Source: Mesorhizobium waimense (GTDB taxonomy: Bacteria > Pseudomonadota > Alphaproteobacteria > Rhizobiales > Rhizobiaceae). Taken from it: DNA of 61,820 bases. The notes below the pieces were generated by a model. It ran no database searches and was not told where the DNA came from. It saw nothing but the letters and a program-made list of their open reading frames with translations. Positions within the stretch are counted from its first letter, which is position 1; each line of letters begins with the position of its first letter. Positions 33,317-41,821 of the stretch are shown one piece after another. The stretch lies in contig NZ_QZWZ01000034.1 in the NCBI RefSeq assembly GCF_003601975.1, positions 1 to 61,820 on the forward strand, written 5' to 3'. The position numbers and the translations under genes were made by a program.

Positions 33317-34687
33317 CTAGTCTGGCTTGGTGAAGCAGAGGACCGACTCGGTGGCCCCCATGGGCCGCTTGTAGGTCTTCCTGCCTGGATTGATGTCGGA
33401 CATCGAGCGAAGGTGAAAGTCTTCCTGGCCGGAAAAGGACAGTCCCTGCAGCACGCCCATTTCCGCTAGGATCCTGGGCAGGTCGTTGTGTATCTCCTTG
33501 TAGTAGGAGTCCTGCACGACGAAAACGGCTCTGCCGCCTGGCTTCAGCGTTTGCGACACCCGGCCAAGCGAGCGTGCAATCTTATCGAAATAGTCGAGGT
33601 GCGTCTTGTAATAGTACCCGCCAGAGGCCTTCGACGGGTGCTGCTTGAGAGCCGCGAGAAAGGTGGAGCAAGTTGTGCCCCAGCTTTCATCGATCTCGAT
33701 CGGGCCACTGGGCACCTGAACTGAGCCGATCATCTGCCGACCGAGGTCTCGCGGCTTCACCTTCAGCAAAGGAGCGAGGACAGCCAGTTCGACACGCGTG
33801 GCAGCGGTGTAGTCGATGCGCGTGCAATAGGGCGGGGATGTGAGGACGAAGTCTATGCTTCCTTCGGCAAGGGCCATGGTCGCGGTATCGGAAAGTTGGA
33901 TCGTGCTCGATCCTGCCGTGAACTCGGCGCCACTACTCTCTTCGGCCTCTTGCTTTGCGGCGAGTGCCTTCGACATCCCCCGCACGTTCTCGGCGAACTG
34001 ATGCGCAATCGCATATGCCGTCGGATCCAGCCGGTCATCGTCGGCCTTGGGCAATTTGATCCAGGTTGGGTTTGATGATCGAAGCGATACGGCGAGATGA
34101 CGGCACGCGGCAAAGAGCGCCACATAGAGCGTCGCGGCAGTGCCTGAAATGCGGTCTAGGTGGATGCCGTCTGGCGATTTGGTCATGCTGCCCACAAGGC
34201 TGCGACGAATGTTTTGTTCGATGCTGCGGACAACCTTGGCGGCGGACGGCTGGAACCAGGCAAGCAGAGGATCACCGTCGGCGGGTGTCACTGGCGAGGC
34301 GCGCAAGTGCGAAAGGATCGTAGCCGCGAGCGGCCGCAAATGATCGGCCTCACTGGGCGGCAAGAGGCGCGCCCGCGCCACGATGATCATGACCGGGTTG
34401 AGATCGATCCCGATCGATTTGAGGCCCAATTGGCTGGCGGCGTAGGTCGTGGTCCCACTGCCGTTCCAGGGGTCGAGCACGACCGCGTCAGGACGAAGCT
34501 TGGCGCTATCGAGAATTTCGCGGACAAAGAGCTCTGGGAAGCCCGCATAATAGGGAAAAAAGCCTTCCCAACCGGTCTGTAACCGCTTGTTCCGCTTCGG
34601 TGAACCGATCTTTAGAGCTTCTTGCAATTTCTCTCTTCCCCGTGGCCTCGGCTGCCACGGCTCAGGATACCCCAAATCCGCGTTCAC
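33317..34687 (-). CDS. Orphan DNA methyltransferase
   Basis: A 456-residue amino-methyltransferase. SAM motif I DPWNGSGTTTYAASQLG lies near residue 92, followed by GIDLNPVMIIVARARLL. The catalytic motif IV is LTSPPYCTRIDY (near 290), which fits N4-cytosine or N6-adenine methylation. No restriction endonuclease lies beside it. Its start overlaps the end of the RES toxin gene by 26 bases, so it is probably cotranscribed with the antitoxin-toxin pair upstream. Specificity cannot be read from sequence. Confidence 0.85.
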   Translation of the reverse strand: MNADLGYPEPWQPRPRGREKLQEALKIGSPKRNKRLQTGWEGFFPYYAGFPELFVREILDSAKLRPDAVVLDPWNGSGTTTYAASQLGLKSIGIDLNPVMIIVARARLLPPSEADHLRPLAATILSHLRASPVTPADGDPLLAWFQPSAAKVVRSIEQNIRRSLVGSMTKSPDGIHLDRISGTAATLYVALFAACRHLAVSLRSSNPTWIKLPKADDDRLDPTAYAIAHQFAENVRGMSKALAAKQEAEESSGAEFTAGSSTIQLSDTATMALAEGSIDFVLTSPPYCTRIDYTAATRVELAVLAPLLKVKPRDLGRQMIGSVQVPSGPIEIDESWGTTCSTFLAALKQHPSKASGGYYYKTHLDYFDKIARSLGRVSQTLKPGGRAVFVVQDSYYKEIHNDLPRILAEMGVLQGLSFSGQEDFHLRSMSDINPGRKTYKRPMGATESVLCFTKPD

Positions 34688-35261
34688 GGCGAACGGTGAT
34701 GTTGAGCCGTTTCAACTCGGTAACGAGCTCGGCGGCCTGCAGCAGGGCGATCGGCACCCTGCCGGAAAGCGCCGGCAATGCCCTCTCGTAGATAGCCACA
34801 CATCGGGCATTGGTCAGCCGAGAGTCGAACAGAATACCGTCAACATCGGCCATTTGGTCGTGGAGGAGCTCCGAGAATTCCTGGCCGAACCTATGGTCGC
34901 GCGCCCGATTTGCATCGGTATCAACGCCCAGTTCATAGGCACCGGCTCCGGTCAGATCGACGAGGATCAGTTCTCGATCCGAAGAGATCGAGGTCACACA
35001 GAGCGCATCGAGCCGAGGACGGTACAGAAAGCGCCGCTCCTTGCCCTCAAAGCGATCCCGAACAACGGCCTCCGCGAAGGCGGTGGAGAAATCTTCGCCC
35101 GCATAGAGAATCTTGAATAGGCGCGAAGGGCTTGAAAATCGGCTCGAGCCGAATCCTGCCCCGGCAGGCTGGGCTCGATGCCGGCTGGGCAGTATCCGTG
35201 GCCAATCGCTGACCCGCGCGCTGATGATCCGCTCGCGGATCTTTTTGGGAATAAGCTTCAC
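34662..35261 (-). CDS. RES-domain toxin
   Basis: A 199-residue RES protein: AGAGFGSSRFSSPSRLFKILYAGEDFSTAFAEAVVRDRF holds the conserved arginine and glutamate, with further blocks AYELGVDTDANRARDHRFGQEFSELL and DGILFDSRLTNARCVAIYERAL. It overlaps the antitoxin upstream by 4 bases and the methyltransferase downstream by 26. It is the third RES toxin of the window and the only one tied to a methyltransferase. Confidence 0.8.
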   Translation of the reverse strand: MKLIPKKIRERIISARVSDWPRILPSRHRAQPAGAGFGSSRFSSPSRLFKILYAGEDFSTAFAEAVVRDRFEGKERRFLYRPRLDALCVTSISSDRELILVDLTGAGAYELGVDTDANRARDHRFGQEFSELLHDQMADVDGILFDSRLTNARCVAIYERALPALSGRVPIALLQAAELVTELKRLNITVRRERGFGVS

Positions 35262-35881
35262 GCGTAGTCCAACGCGCCTTCGGCAGCTTTCACCACCGGC
35301 TCAATATTGCCTGCGCGCAGTTCGTCTATGGGCGCCTTGCCGTCGGTCATACGATTAGGCGTGACCAACCACTCCCAGGCTTCCTCGTGGGATGAAAACA
35401 TCGAGGCTAGCCGCTCTAGACCACCAATCGGCCCGAGCCGTTCGAACTGACGGAGAGGGTAGACGTAGTTGCGCAATCCCTTTCGTAGGGCGATGACCTT
35501 GTTCCCCTTGCGCCAGTTGTCGAGCGTACCCCGAGCTACGCCAAGGCGCTCAACAATTTCGCCCGCACCGACCAGTTCGCTTTCGGCCCAATCGGTCGAT
35601 TCGTCCTCAACGGAAATCTGATCAAGCCTGCGTGTCCCTTCTGCGGCTGGAATGACCCGCCCAATCCCCTTGCCTACGAGCACGCGCTCGGTGGGACCGC
35701 CCGGATGCGCCGCCGGCGTGCTTTTGCTGCGCTGCGTTCGGGCGGTTGCGGCGGGCACCGGCACTTTCAAATCTGCCGCCAGCCTGACGAGCGCGTCCAT
35801 GTCCAGCCGATGGACCTTGGCCTCTATCGCTTGGGTGAGCACGTGCCGCTGCTGAGACTGTTTCACTTGCTTGGTCTCCAT
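35258..35881 (-). CDS. MbcA/ParS-type antitoxin
   Basis: A 207-residue antitoxin. A central helix-turn-helix (GAGEIVERLGVARGTLDNWRKGNKVIALRKGLRNYVYP) is followed by the DUF2384 toxin-binding end (SHEEAWEWLVTPNRMTDGKAPIDELRAGNIEPVVKAAEGALDYA). The predicted promoter puts the transcription start only a few bases before the ATG, and no Shine-Dalgarno sequence is present, so translation may be leaderless. Confidence 0.75.
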   Translation of the reverse strand: METKQVKQSQQRHVLTQAIEAKVHRLDMDALVRLAADLKVPVPAATARTQRSKSTPAAHPGGPTERVLVGKGIGRVIPAAEGTRRLDQISVEDESTDWAESELVGAGEIVERLGVARGTLDNWRKGNKVIALRKGLRNYVYPLRQFERLGPIGGLERLASMFSSHEEAWEWLVTPNRMTDGKAPIDELRAGNIEPVVKAAEGALDYA

Positions 35882-35890
35882 TTGTTAGGC

Positions 35891-35919
35891 AGAATAGGCA
35901 AATTATGCAGATTATGCAA
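35891..35919 (-). promoter_or_regulatory. Promoter and operator of the third RES module
   Basis: Minus strand: TTGCAT (35919-35914), 17 bases, TATTCT (35896-35891). Two direct copies of ATTATGCA at 35902-35909 and 35911-35918, nine bases apart, cover the -35 box and spacer and are probable antitoxin binding sites. Confidence 0.5.
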
Positions 35920-36007
35920 TAGCAATGTTTGCGCCCTGAGTGGGTTCCGAACAGGCATATCAAAGCATGGTATTGCATGGAAGAACGTGGAAGCCTATAT
36001 TGCCATC

Positions 36008-36847
36008 ATGTCTCGCACCTTGTCCATCGCCGAAAAGCTGACCCGCAACGCCGAAAAGCTGCAGCAGGCCTATGCCGGGCTGGCCAAGTCGCTCGGGGCG
36101 GGGGACGCGGTTGGTCGTGAACGTGCCCAGGCGGGAATTGCCGAGCTCAATGCCGAGTACGAAAGTCTGGCCGAGCAGCTGCGCTTTGCAGAACTCGAAG
36201 CCCGCGAAATCGCCGCGCCCCGCGGTCGCAAACCGGCCAAGCCCCTGCGTGAACTTGCCCTCGACGCACTCGATGATCTGGGCGTGCCGGCATCGCCAGC
36301 CCTCATTGCCGACCTTACTGCGGCACTGACTGGCATCCGTCCGTCGCCCTCCCGCTTTGCTAGCCTGAGGCGTGACGAGGAAAATGCCGCCCGCAGAAAC
36401 ATTGCCGCCCGCCCCGCCTGGATCGTTCCGGCAATCAATGCTGCCGAGCTCACAGCGATCCCACGCCTCCTCAGCAGCTCGGCATGGAACCTTGAGCGGC
36501 GCATAATCGGATCGCGCAGCATGCGCACCGATCACCTGCGGATCGCAGAAAGCCTGGCGCGGCGGTTGAAGCAGTTGCGCGAAGCGGGCGCGCCCGAGGC
36601 CAAGAACGTCGAACGCCTTCTTTTTCCCATTGCTCGTGCGATCCCCGGTGCGACCGAGACCGGCCAGCCCATAGATACCGATAGGCTAACGGAGGCCGCC
36701 CGAGCCGAGCTATCCGTCCTGGAAGACGCGGACCGCACCGAGCGCGGAGAAGCTTGCGCCCGGTTCACGACTGCCAGCCAACAGGTTCGCCTCTGGGGGC
36801 GGCCGGTGCTCATCGACACCGCAGCAGCGTCGAGGGCCATCAAGTGA
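36008..36847 (+). CDS. Coiled-coil / winged-helix protein, gene A of four-gene operon
   Basis: A 279-residue protein. The N-terminal ~75 residues form a coiled coil (LTRNAEKLQQAYAGLAKSL...ELNAEYESLAEQLRFAELEAREI). A likely winged helix follows (PLRELALDALDDLGVPASPALIADLTAALTGIRPSPSRFASLRRDEE), and the rest is helical. No known family is recognised. The stop overlaps the GTG start of the next gene (GTGA), and all four genes of the operon are tightly coupled, so it probably is a DNA-binding or sensor subunit of the complex. Confidence 0.65.
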   Translation: MSRTLSIAEKLTRNAEKLQQAYAGLAKSLGAGDAVGRERAQAGIAELNAEYESLAEQLRFAELEAREIAAPRGRKPAKPLRELALDALDDLGVPASPALIADLTAALTGIRPSPSRFASLRRDEENAARRNIAARPAWIVPAINAAELTAIPRLLSSSAWNLERRIIGSRSMRTDHLRIAESLARRLKQLREAGAPEAKNVERLLFPIARAIPGATETGQPIDTDRLTEAARAELSVLEDADRTERGEACARFTTASQQVRLWGRPVLIDTAAASRAIK

Positions 36848-37950
36848 CCCCCGAAAATTCTCGACTGCACCAGCTTCGCGGCGGGCTCGCGCCCGTCGAG
36901 GTGGGCGCGCGTGGCATCGAGAGTGTTGCGCGCAACGCCGATTGCACTCGGCTGCGGGCGATCGTCATAGCGGGGCTCACCCCCAACGAGGTAATCAAGC
37001 ACATTCTGGGTGAAGTGCCCGACGCGATGTCGCCCTTCGCCATGACCCTGACCCAGGCCTTCGAAAGGCGCCTTCTCTCCAATGCCGCGGGATCTCTCCT
37101 GACGGCCTATCGCGAAAAGGGGCACCTCCAACAGCTTGACGCCAAGATTGCGAGCGTTGCGGACCACGCACCCCGCGACACGCCTGTGGATCGCAATCGC
37201 CGCGAGCGCGAAACCCGCCGGCTGATCGAGCTGAAGTTGCGGGGCGACCCGACAGCGCCAAACCTGATCCTCAAGCCGCGGCTCACCCTGACCATCGTCG
37301 GCGTCACCCATGCCATCGAGCTGGACTATCTTGTCGCAAGCGACGTGGATCCATTCTATCGCGTGGGCGTCATCAAGTCCTATGCCGACCGTATCGGCAA
37401 GACCAACAAGGCGGACGTTCGCTCGGCCTGCAGGGAAGCATCCGTGGGTACGCTGGCGCTCCAGCAATTGCTCGTTTCGTTGGGTCGCTCGATGGAACTG
37501 GCCGGCGACCGCGTGGACATGGTCTTGCGTGCGCCAGGCTCCTTCACCCCGAGGCTATATGGGGCCATGCGGGCCCAGGCCGAACTGGCATCGCTGACGC
37601 GGGCCCTGGCGACGGCGCCAAGGGACCTGGACCAGATCGAGCAGATGCTGCCGCCCAGCGCGTCCCTCGCGACACCCAATGCCCTCGAACAGCTGCCCAA
37701 CCATTATTGCTCGACGTGCAAGGAGCACTGCGCCCTCTGGCAGCATTGCCGCGCGCAAGCACAGGCCCAGGGCAACGCGATTATACTTGGTGACCAAGCG
37801 GCCGAACAGCTGGCAGCCGCAGGTTCGCTCAATCGCGCCATGGATCTCTTGAATGGCAGCGGGCGCCCGCCGGACAACCGCGCAGAGGAAGTGCTGGCGG
37901 CCGAACTCCGAGCCGCCTCCGCCCTGCTCGATAGGATAGCCAATGGCTGA
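36844..37950 (+). CDS. Cas4/AddB-like cysteine-cluster protein, gene B
   Basis: A 368-residue protein from GTG 36844. An isolated N-terminal cysteine (C34, in NADCTRLRAI) and a C-terminal cluster C289, C292, C296, C302 recall the Fe-S arrangement of Cas4, AddB and Dna2 nucleases. Between them, AIELDYLVAS and FYRVGVIKSYADR resemble a PD-(D/E)XK core, but the acidic residue two before the lysine is a valine here. The nuclease might thus be degenerate, or the resemblance superficial. It overlaps the following gene by 8 bases. Confidence 0.5.
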   Translation: MTPENSRLHQLRGGLAPVEVGARGIESVARNADCTRLRAIVIAGLTPNEVIKHILGEVPDAMSPFAMTLTQAFERRLLSNAAGSLLTAYREKGHLQQLDAKIASVADHAPRDTPVDRNRRERETRRLIELKLRGDPTAPNLILKPRLTLTIVGVTHAIELDYLVASDVDPFYRVGVIKSYADRIGKTNKADVRSACREASVGTLALQQLLVSLGRSMELAGDRVDMVLRAPGSFTPRLYGAMRAQAELASLTRALATAPRDLDQIEQMLPPSASLATPNALEQLPNHYCSTCKEHCALWQHCRAQAQAQGNAIILGDQAAEQLAAAGSLNRAMDLLNGSGRPPDNRAEEVLAAELRAASALLDRIANG

Positions 37951-39385
37951 TTATCTCAATGTTGTCGCCCGGATGCGGGCACTGGAACACGGCGAAGCGG
38001 TGCGCATCGTCAGGCAGCGGCAAGTGATCATCCAGCCACGGGCGCATATCGTCACTATGCTTTCGATGGCCGGCGAAGACACCTCAGTGCATGCGGTCGC
38101 GATCGGTCGCCTCGGCGTGCCGCCCCAAATCAAGGTCGTCGCCGATCCCCGCCGCCGCGACGACCAATATGAGCTGTTGCGGTGGTTGCTTCCGCACTTC
38201 GAGGCCTATTATGCTCAATGCCGAGCTGAGCAAACCTTTCCCCAGCTCTGGGTATCCTCGGAGGGGGCCTTGGGCCATCTCGACACGCTCGCCGACCGGC
38301 TGCGTTTCACCGATGATGCCGACGTTCAACGGCTCGGAGAATTGTGGACCTATGCCGGCGAACGGTCCCCTATCACTGGCCAGCAGGCTTTGATCAGCGC
38401 CACCTCCGCGCTGCGGGCTCACTATGCAACCGGTCAGCAGGAAACCGAGGATGAACACCTAGGCGCGCTGCTGACATGGATTGCACCGCCGCCGGGACGA
38501 GACATCCTGGCAGCGGTCGCGATGGCTGAAAAGCACCCAATGGGCGCCAAAACCGATCCGCGTTTCGACGCCGATGAACTGCAGCCTGCCGTTGAGCTCT
38601 TCAACAAGGCCCGCAAGGACGACGATAGGCGCGTCCAGGTTTTCCATGCCGAGCGTATCCAGCAGATGATCGAGGGCGTCATTCGCCCGATCTACACGGC
38701 GACCCAAGCGGCGATGGCCATCCTTTCGCGGCCGGAATGGCTCGACAATCCTGCGCTTTTGCCCTTGGCTGAAGAAGAGGCGGCGCAGTTCGCCGGGTTC
38801 ATGGAAGCAAGGGACCAGGGCCATCGGCTGCCCTATCATGACTCCGCCAAAGCTGCGGCCTTCAAGATCGTGGCGCGCGAGCGGACCGTCGACAATGTCG
38901 AGGCTGCCTTCCTACGCCATGACCGGGCTGCTCGTGAACGCGCCGTCGAAAGTGGCACCGTGTTGCGCGGCACCCTCGTCGACCGCCAGAAAGTGAGGCT
39001 GGCGCCTCGGACGTTCGAATACCGCATGGTGCTGACCACCCATCAAGATAGCCTGCACCTGCGCGCCGGCGACGAATTCTGGCATCTCGATGATCCCAAG
39101 GTTTGCATCCGCATCACGGAGGTCGAACGCCGCGGTCCGTTCAGCTGGGTGAGCGGGATCGTCGAGGACGGCAAACGCGCCGCTATGGAACTTGATATTG
39201 CCGCCATTTTCGACTTCGGCCCCGAGCGTCCCGATTGGGGCGGCACGGTTCGCGAGTTCATGCAGATGGGCACGCGGCTGGCCGCACCACCCTGGACCCA
39301 CGGGGACGCGGTTCCGGCAGCAACGCCGGCGACGCGCGCCCGACCAAACGACCTCCTGGCCGCCGTCGAAGAGCTGGTACGGTGA
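37943..39385 (+). CDS. Hypothetical protein with C-terminal beta-barrel, gene C
   Basis: A 480-residue protein without recognised family. The first ~330 residues are mostly helical. From about residue 335 (GTVLRGTLVDRQKVRLAPRTFEYRMVLTTHQDSLHLRAGDEFWHLDDPKVCIRITEVERR) the alternation of strands resembles the barrel inserted in Upf1-like helicases. The next gene encodes a compact SF1 helicase without such an insert, so the two may form a split helicase. Coupled at both ends by short overlaps (8 bases before, GTGA after). Confidence 0.55.
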   Translation: MADYLNVVARMRALEHGEAVRIVRQRQVIIQPRAHIVTMLSMAGEDTSVHAVAIGRLGVPPQIKVVADPRRRDDQYELLRWLLPHFEAYYAQCRAEQTFPQLWVSSEGALGHLDTLADRLRFTDDADVQRLGELWTYAGERSPITGQQALISATSALRAHYATGQQETEDEHLGALLTWIAPPPGRDILAAVAMAEKHPMGAKTDPRFDADELQPAVELFNKARKDDDRRVQVFHAERIQQMIEGVIRPIYTATQAAMAILSRPEWLDNPALLPLAEEEAAQFAGFMEARDQGHRLPYHDSAKAAAFKIVARERTVDNVEAAFLRHDRAARERAVESGTVLRGTLVDRQKVRLAPRTFEYRMVLTTHQDSLHLRAGDEFWHLDDPKVCIRITEVERRGPFSWVSGIVEDGKRAAMELDIAAIFDFGPERPDWGGTVREFMQMGTRLAAPPWTHGDAVPAATPATRARPNDLLAAVEELVR

Positions 39386-40740
39386 CCGCTCCGCAGATTC
39401 TCGCCGACGACGCTCTGAGCCAGATTCTGGAAAGCCAGTGGCAAGGCATTCCCGCCGTCGTCCTGCGTTCGCCGCCCGGCGCCGGCAAGACCGGCGTCGC
39501 GCAGCGGTTGGCTCTTCAGAGCGCCCGCCTTCTTGATCAGCGGTGCATGGTCGTGACGCAGACCAACGAGCAGGCCTTCGACGTTGCACGCCGTCTTGGG
39601 CGCAACGCGGATGGGTACCCGATCCATCTCTACGCGCGAAAGGGCCTGGACTTGCCAGCGGACGTTCGGGCCGACAGCAATATCCGCATTATTCACGACT
39701 TCGGCCACATCCCCCGGGATCCCGGCATTACCATCGGCAATGCCGCCAAGTGGAGCTGGATCGCCACCGGCGAACCAATGTTCGACCTGCAGATCGTCGA
39801 CGAAGCATTCCAGCTTCCTGACTACCGTTTCCAGTTGATTGCCAATCTGGCGCCGCACCATGTCCTCATCGGCGATCCGGGTCAGATCGACCCCTTCGTC
39901 AACTGCGAGATCGAACGGTGGCGTTGCAATCCGTCTGGTCCACAGGTGTCGTCCCCGGCAGCACTGATCAACCGGCATCCGAGCATCATGCAACTGGCTT
40001 TGCCGGTATCGCGACGCCTCAACGTCGATACGGTTCGTCTGGTGCAGCCTGCGTTCTACCCCGACCTACCGTTCGAAGCGATGAGTCGGGATCGTGAGTT
40101 GCGCTTCGACGTCGCGGGGGTCATGCCGTTCGATGCAGCGCTCGACGCCGTCGTTTCAGGCTCCCAGATCGTGATGGTCGAATTGCCCCCGCAGCTGACC
40201 GGTGAGCGCGATGAGGAAATTGCCGACGAGCTCGTCGGGTCCATTCGGCGCCTACTTATGCGACAGGCCTGGGTCAGCGACGATGGCGTGGTCTCGCGCG
40301 TCACCCCGGGCATGATCGGCGTCGTCTGTGCCCATGTCAGCCAGGTCAATGCTGTGCGCGAACGGCTTGGTCGCGATCTCTCGGCTGTGTTCGTGGAAAC
40401 CGCCAATCGGTATCAGGGCATCGAGCGCGCTTTCATGTTCGTGCATCACCCGCTTTCAGGGCGCGCCGATGCAACGGCATTCCACCTCGACGCTGGTCGC
40501 TTGTGCGTGATGCTTTCTCGGCATCGCGTCGCTTGCTGGATTTTCGGCCGGCAGGGCATCGCCCAGCAATTGACCCGCTATGCGCCAATCGGCGACCGCG
40601 CGCTCGGTATCGATGATGATCCCGAATACCGGGGTTGGCGGGCCCATCTCACCGTGATGTCTTGGCTCGCCAATGCCGGGCGGCTCTATCCGGCTGTATA
40701 TGGCATGGTAGAGTCGACGTCTGACCGCGCAGCGAGCTGA
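39382..40740 (+). CDS. Upf1-like SF1 helicase/ATPase, gene D
   Basis: A 452-residue helicase starting at GTG 39382. It has Walker A RSPPGAGKTGVAQ (29-41), Walker B with DEAFQ (140-144), motif III VLIGDPGQID (161-170), the NRYQGIERAFMFVHH motif V near 345 and the motif VI-like LCVMLSRHR near 375. This order is that of the AAA_11/AAA_12 (Upf1/Dna2) superfamily. At 452 residues it is shorter than most family members. It is the last gene of the four-gene operon and presumably its motor. Confidence 0.75.
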   Translation: MTAPQILADDALSQILESQWQGIPAVVLRSPPGAGKTGVAQRLALQSARLLDQRCMVVTQTNEQAFDVARRLGRNADGYPIHLYARKGLDLPADVRADSNIRIIHDFGHIPRDPGITIGNAAKWSWIATGEPMFDLQIVDEAFQLPDYRFQLIANLAPHHVLIGDPGQIDPFVNCEIERWRCNPSGPQVSSPAALINRHPSIMQLALPVSRRLNVDTVRLVQPAFYPDLPFEAMSRDRELRFDVAGVMPFDAALDAVVSGSQIVMVELPPQLTGERDEEIADELVGSIRRLLMRQAWVSDDGVVSRVTPGMIGVVCAHVSQVNAVRERLGRDLSAVFVETANRYQGIERAFMFVHHPLSGRADATAFHLDAGRLCVMLSRHRVACWIFGRQGIAQQLTRYAPIGDRALGIDDDPEYRGWRAHLTVMSWLANAGRLYPAVYGMVESTSDRAAS

Positions 40741-40786
40741 TGGCTCACACTTGGTCCCGTAACGGGGTTTTCCAGAAAGGAATGTT

Positions 40787-41821
40787 ATGCGAGCCGTTTA
40801 TTCGCCGATGTCCGTAGGTGACTACTGCAAGGCTCTCAACGAAGAGCTCATTACGGTAAACGAGGAGTACCAGCGGAATGCGGGAATTTGGGGCCCCTAC
40901 GCACGGTCATTTTTTATTGAATCGATTCTTCTTGAATACCCGATACCGAAGATCTTTCTATACGCGAAAGTTGATCTGCGGACCCGTACCACAGTAAAAG
41001 AAATAGTGGACGGTCAGCAAAGAAGCCATACTCTGCAGAGCTTCTACAATGGGAAATTCAAACTTTCCACGAAGATTGAGACAGAGGAGCTAAGAGGTAA
41101 GAACTACGGACAATTGTCGGAAGAATTCCAATCTAGCTTCATATCTTACAGTCTGCCGATTGACGAGTTCCGCGGAGTTCAGCCGGCCGAGATACAGGAA
41201 TCTTTCCGAAGGATGAATGCCAGCAACGTTCCTCTAAACGACGAGGAACAAAGGAACGCCAAGTATCAGGGACCATTCAAGTGGTTTATTCAGCGCCTAG
41301 CTCAACGGTTTTCCGAGCCGCTTCGAGCCACCGGAATTCTGACCCGTCGAGACATCATACGAATGGTAGACAGTCGGCTCTACGCTGACATCGTCCATAC
41401 AACGTTGAACGGGTTTGTCACCACCAAAGCCGCACAGATTGATGCGCTCTACAAGCGGTTCAATACAACGTTCGAGGAGGAGGATCAGTATCTTGCTTAT
41501 GTGTCCACCGGCATTGATCACGCGCTCCAAGAGGTTGCCGGCGGTGAGCGCGAGTTACTGCGTGGTTACATGTTCCAAACTATTGTGCTCATTTTCATTG
41601 ACCGCCATTTTGACTTAGGCCTGAGGCAAAAGGCAGCCGACTCGGCGCCTGAAGTTGCCGCAGCGCTTCAGGCTGGTGCGGTTGATTTGGCCATATTGAT
41701 CGACGGGTTAAGGGACCCGGAGAGGCATCCCGCGCTTTCAGAGTTTGTCGAAGCCACGAAAGGGACAAACGTAGGTCGCGCTAAAGCGGTGCGCTTCCTC
41801 TATCTAGATGCGGCTCTTTGA
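40787..41821 (+). CDS. DUF262 (ParB-like) protein
   Basis: A 344-residue DUF262 protein with ELITVNEEYQRNAGIWG at the N-terminus, the hallmark EIVDGQQRSHTLQSFYNGKFKL and FRRMNASNVPLNDEEQRNAKYQG. DUF262 is a ParB-like nuclease/NTPase fold known from GmrSD-type restriction proteins. Here it is alone, without the DUF1524 HNH partner. A good ribosome binding site (AAAGGAATG) precedes it. Its stop abuts the next start (TGA-ATG). GC content looks lower than in the operon upstream, which suggests separate acquisition. Confidence 0.8.
   Translation: MRAVYSPMSVGDYCKALNEELITVNEEYQRNAGIWGPYARSFFIESILLEYPIPKIFLYAKVDLRTRTTVKEIVDGQQRSHTLQSFYNGKFKLSTKIETEELRGKNYGQLSEEFQSSFISYSLPIDEFRGVQPAEIQESFRRMNASNVPLNDEEQRNAKYQGPFKWFIQRLAQRFSEPLRATGILTRRDIIRMVDSRLYADIVHTTLNGFVTTKAAQIDALYKRFNTTFEEEDQYLAYVSTGIDHALQEVAGGERELLRGYMFQTIVLIFIDRHFDLGLRQKAADSAPEVAAALQAGAVDLAILIDGLRDPERHPALSEFVEATKGTNVGRAKAVRFLYLDAAL

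Noticed and set aside
36532..37467. 311-codon minus-strand open frame
   Set aside because: Antisense to genes A and B of the four-gene operon, which are coupled by overlaps and have better codon composition.
39043..39993. 316-codon minus-strand open frame
   Set aside because: Antisense to the helicase gene with its Walker and DEAFQ motifs.
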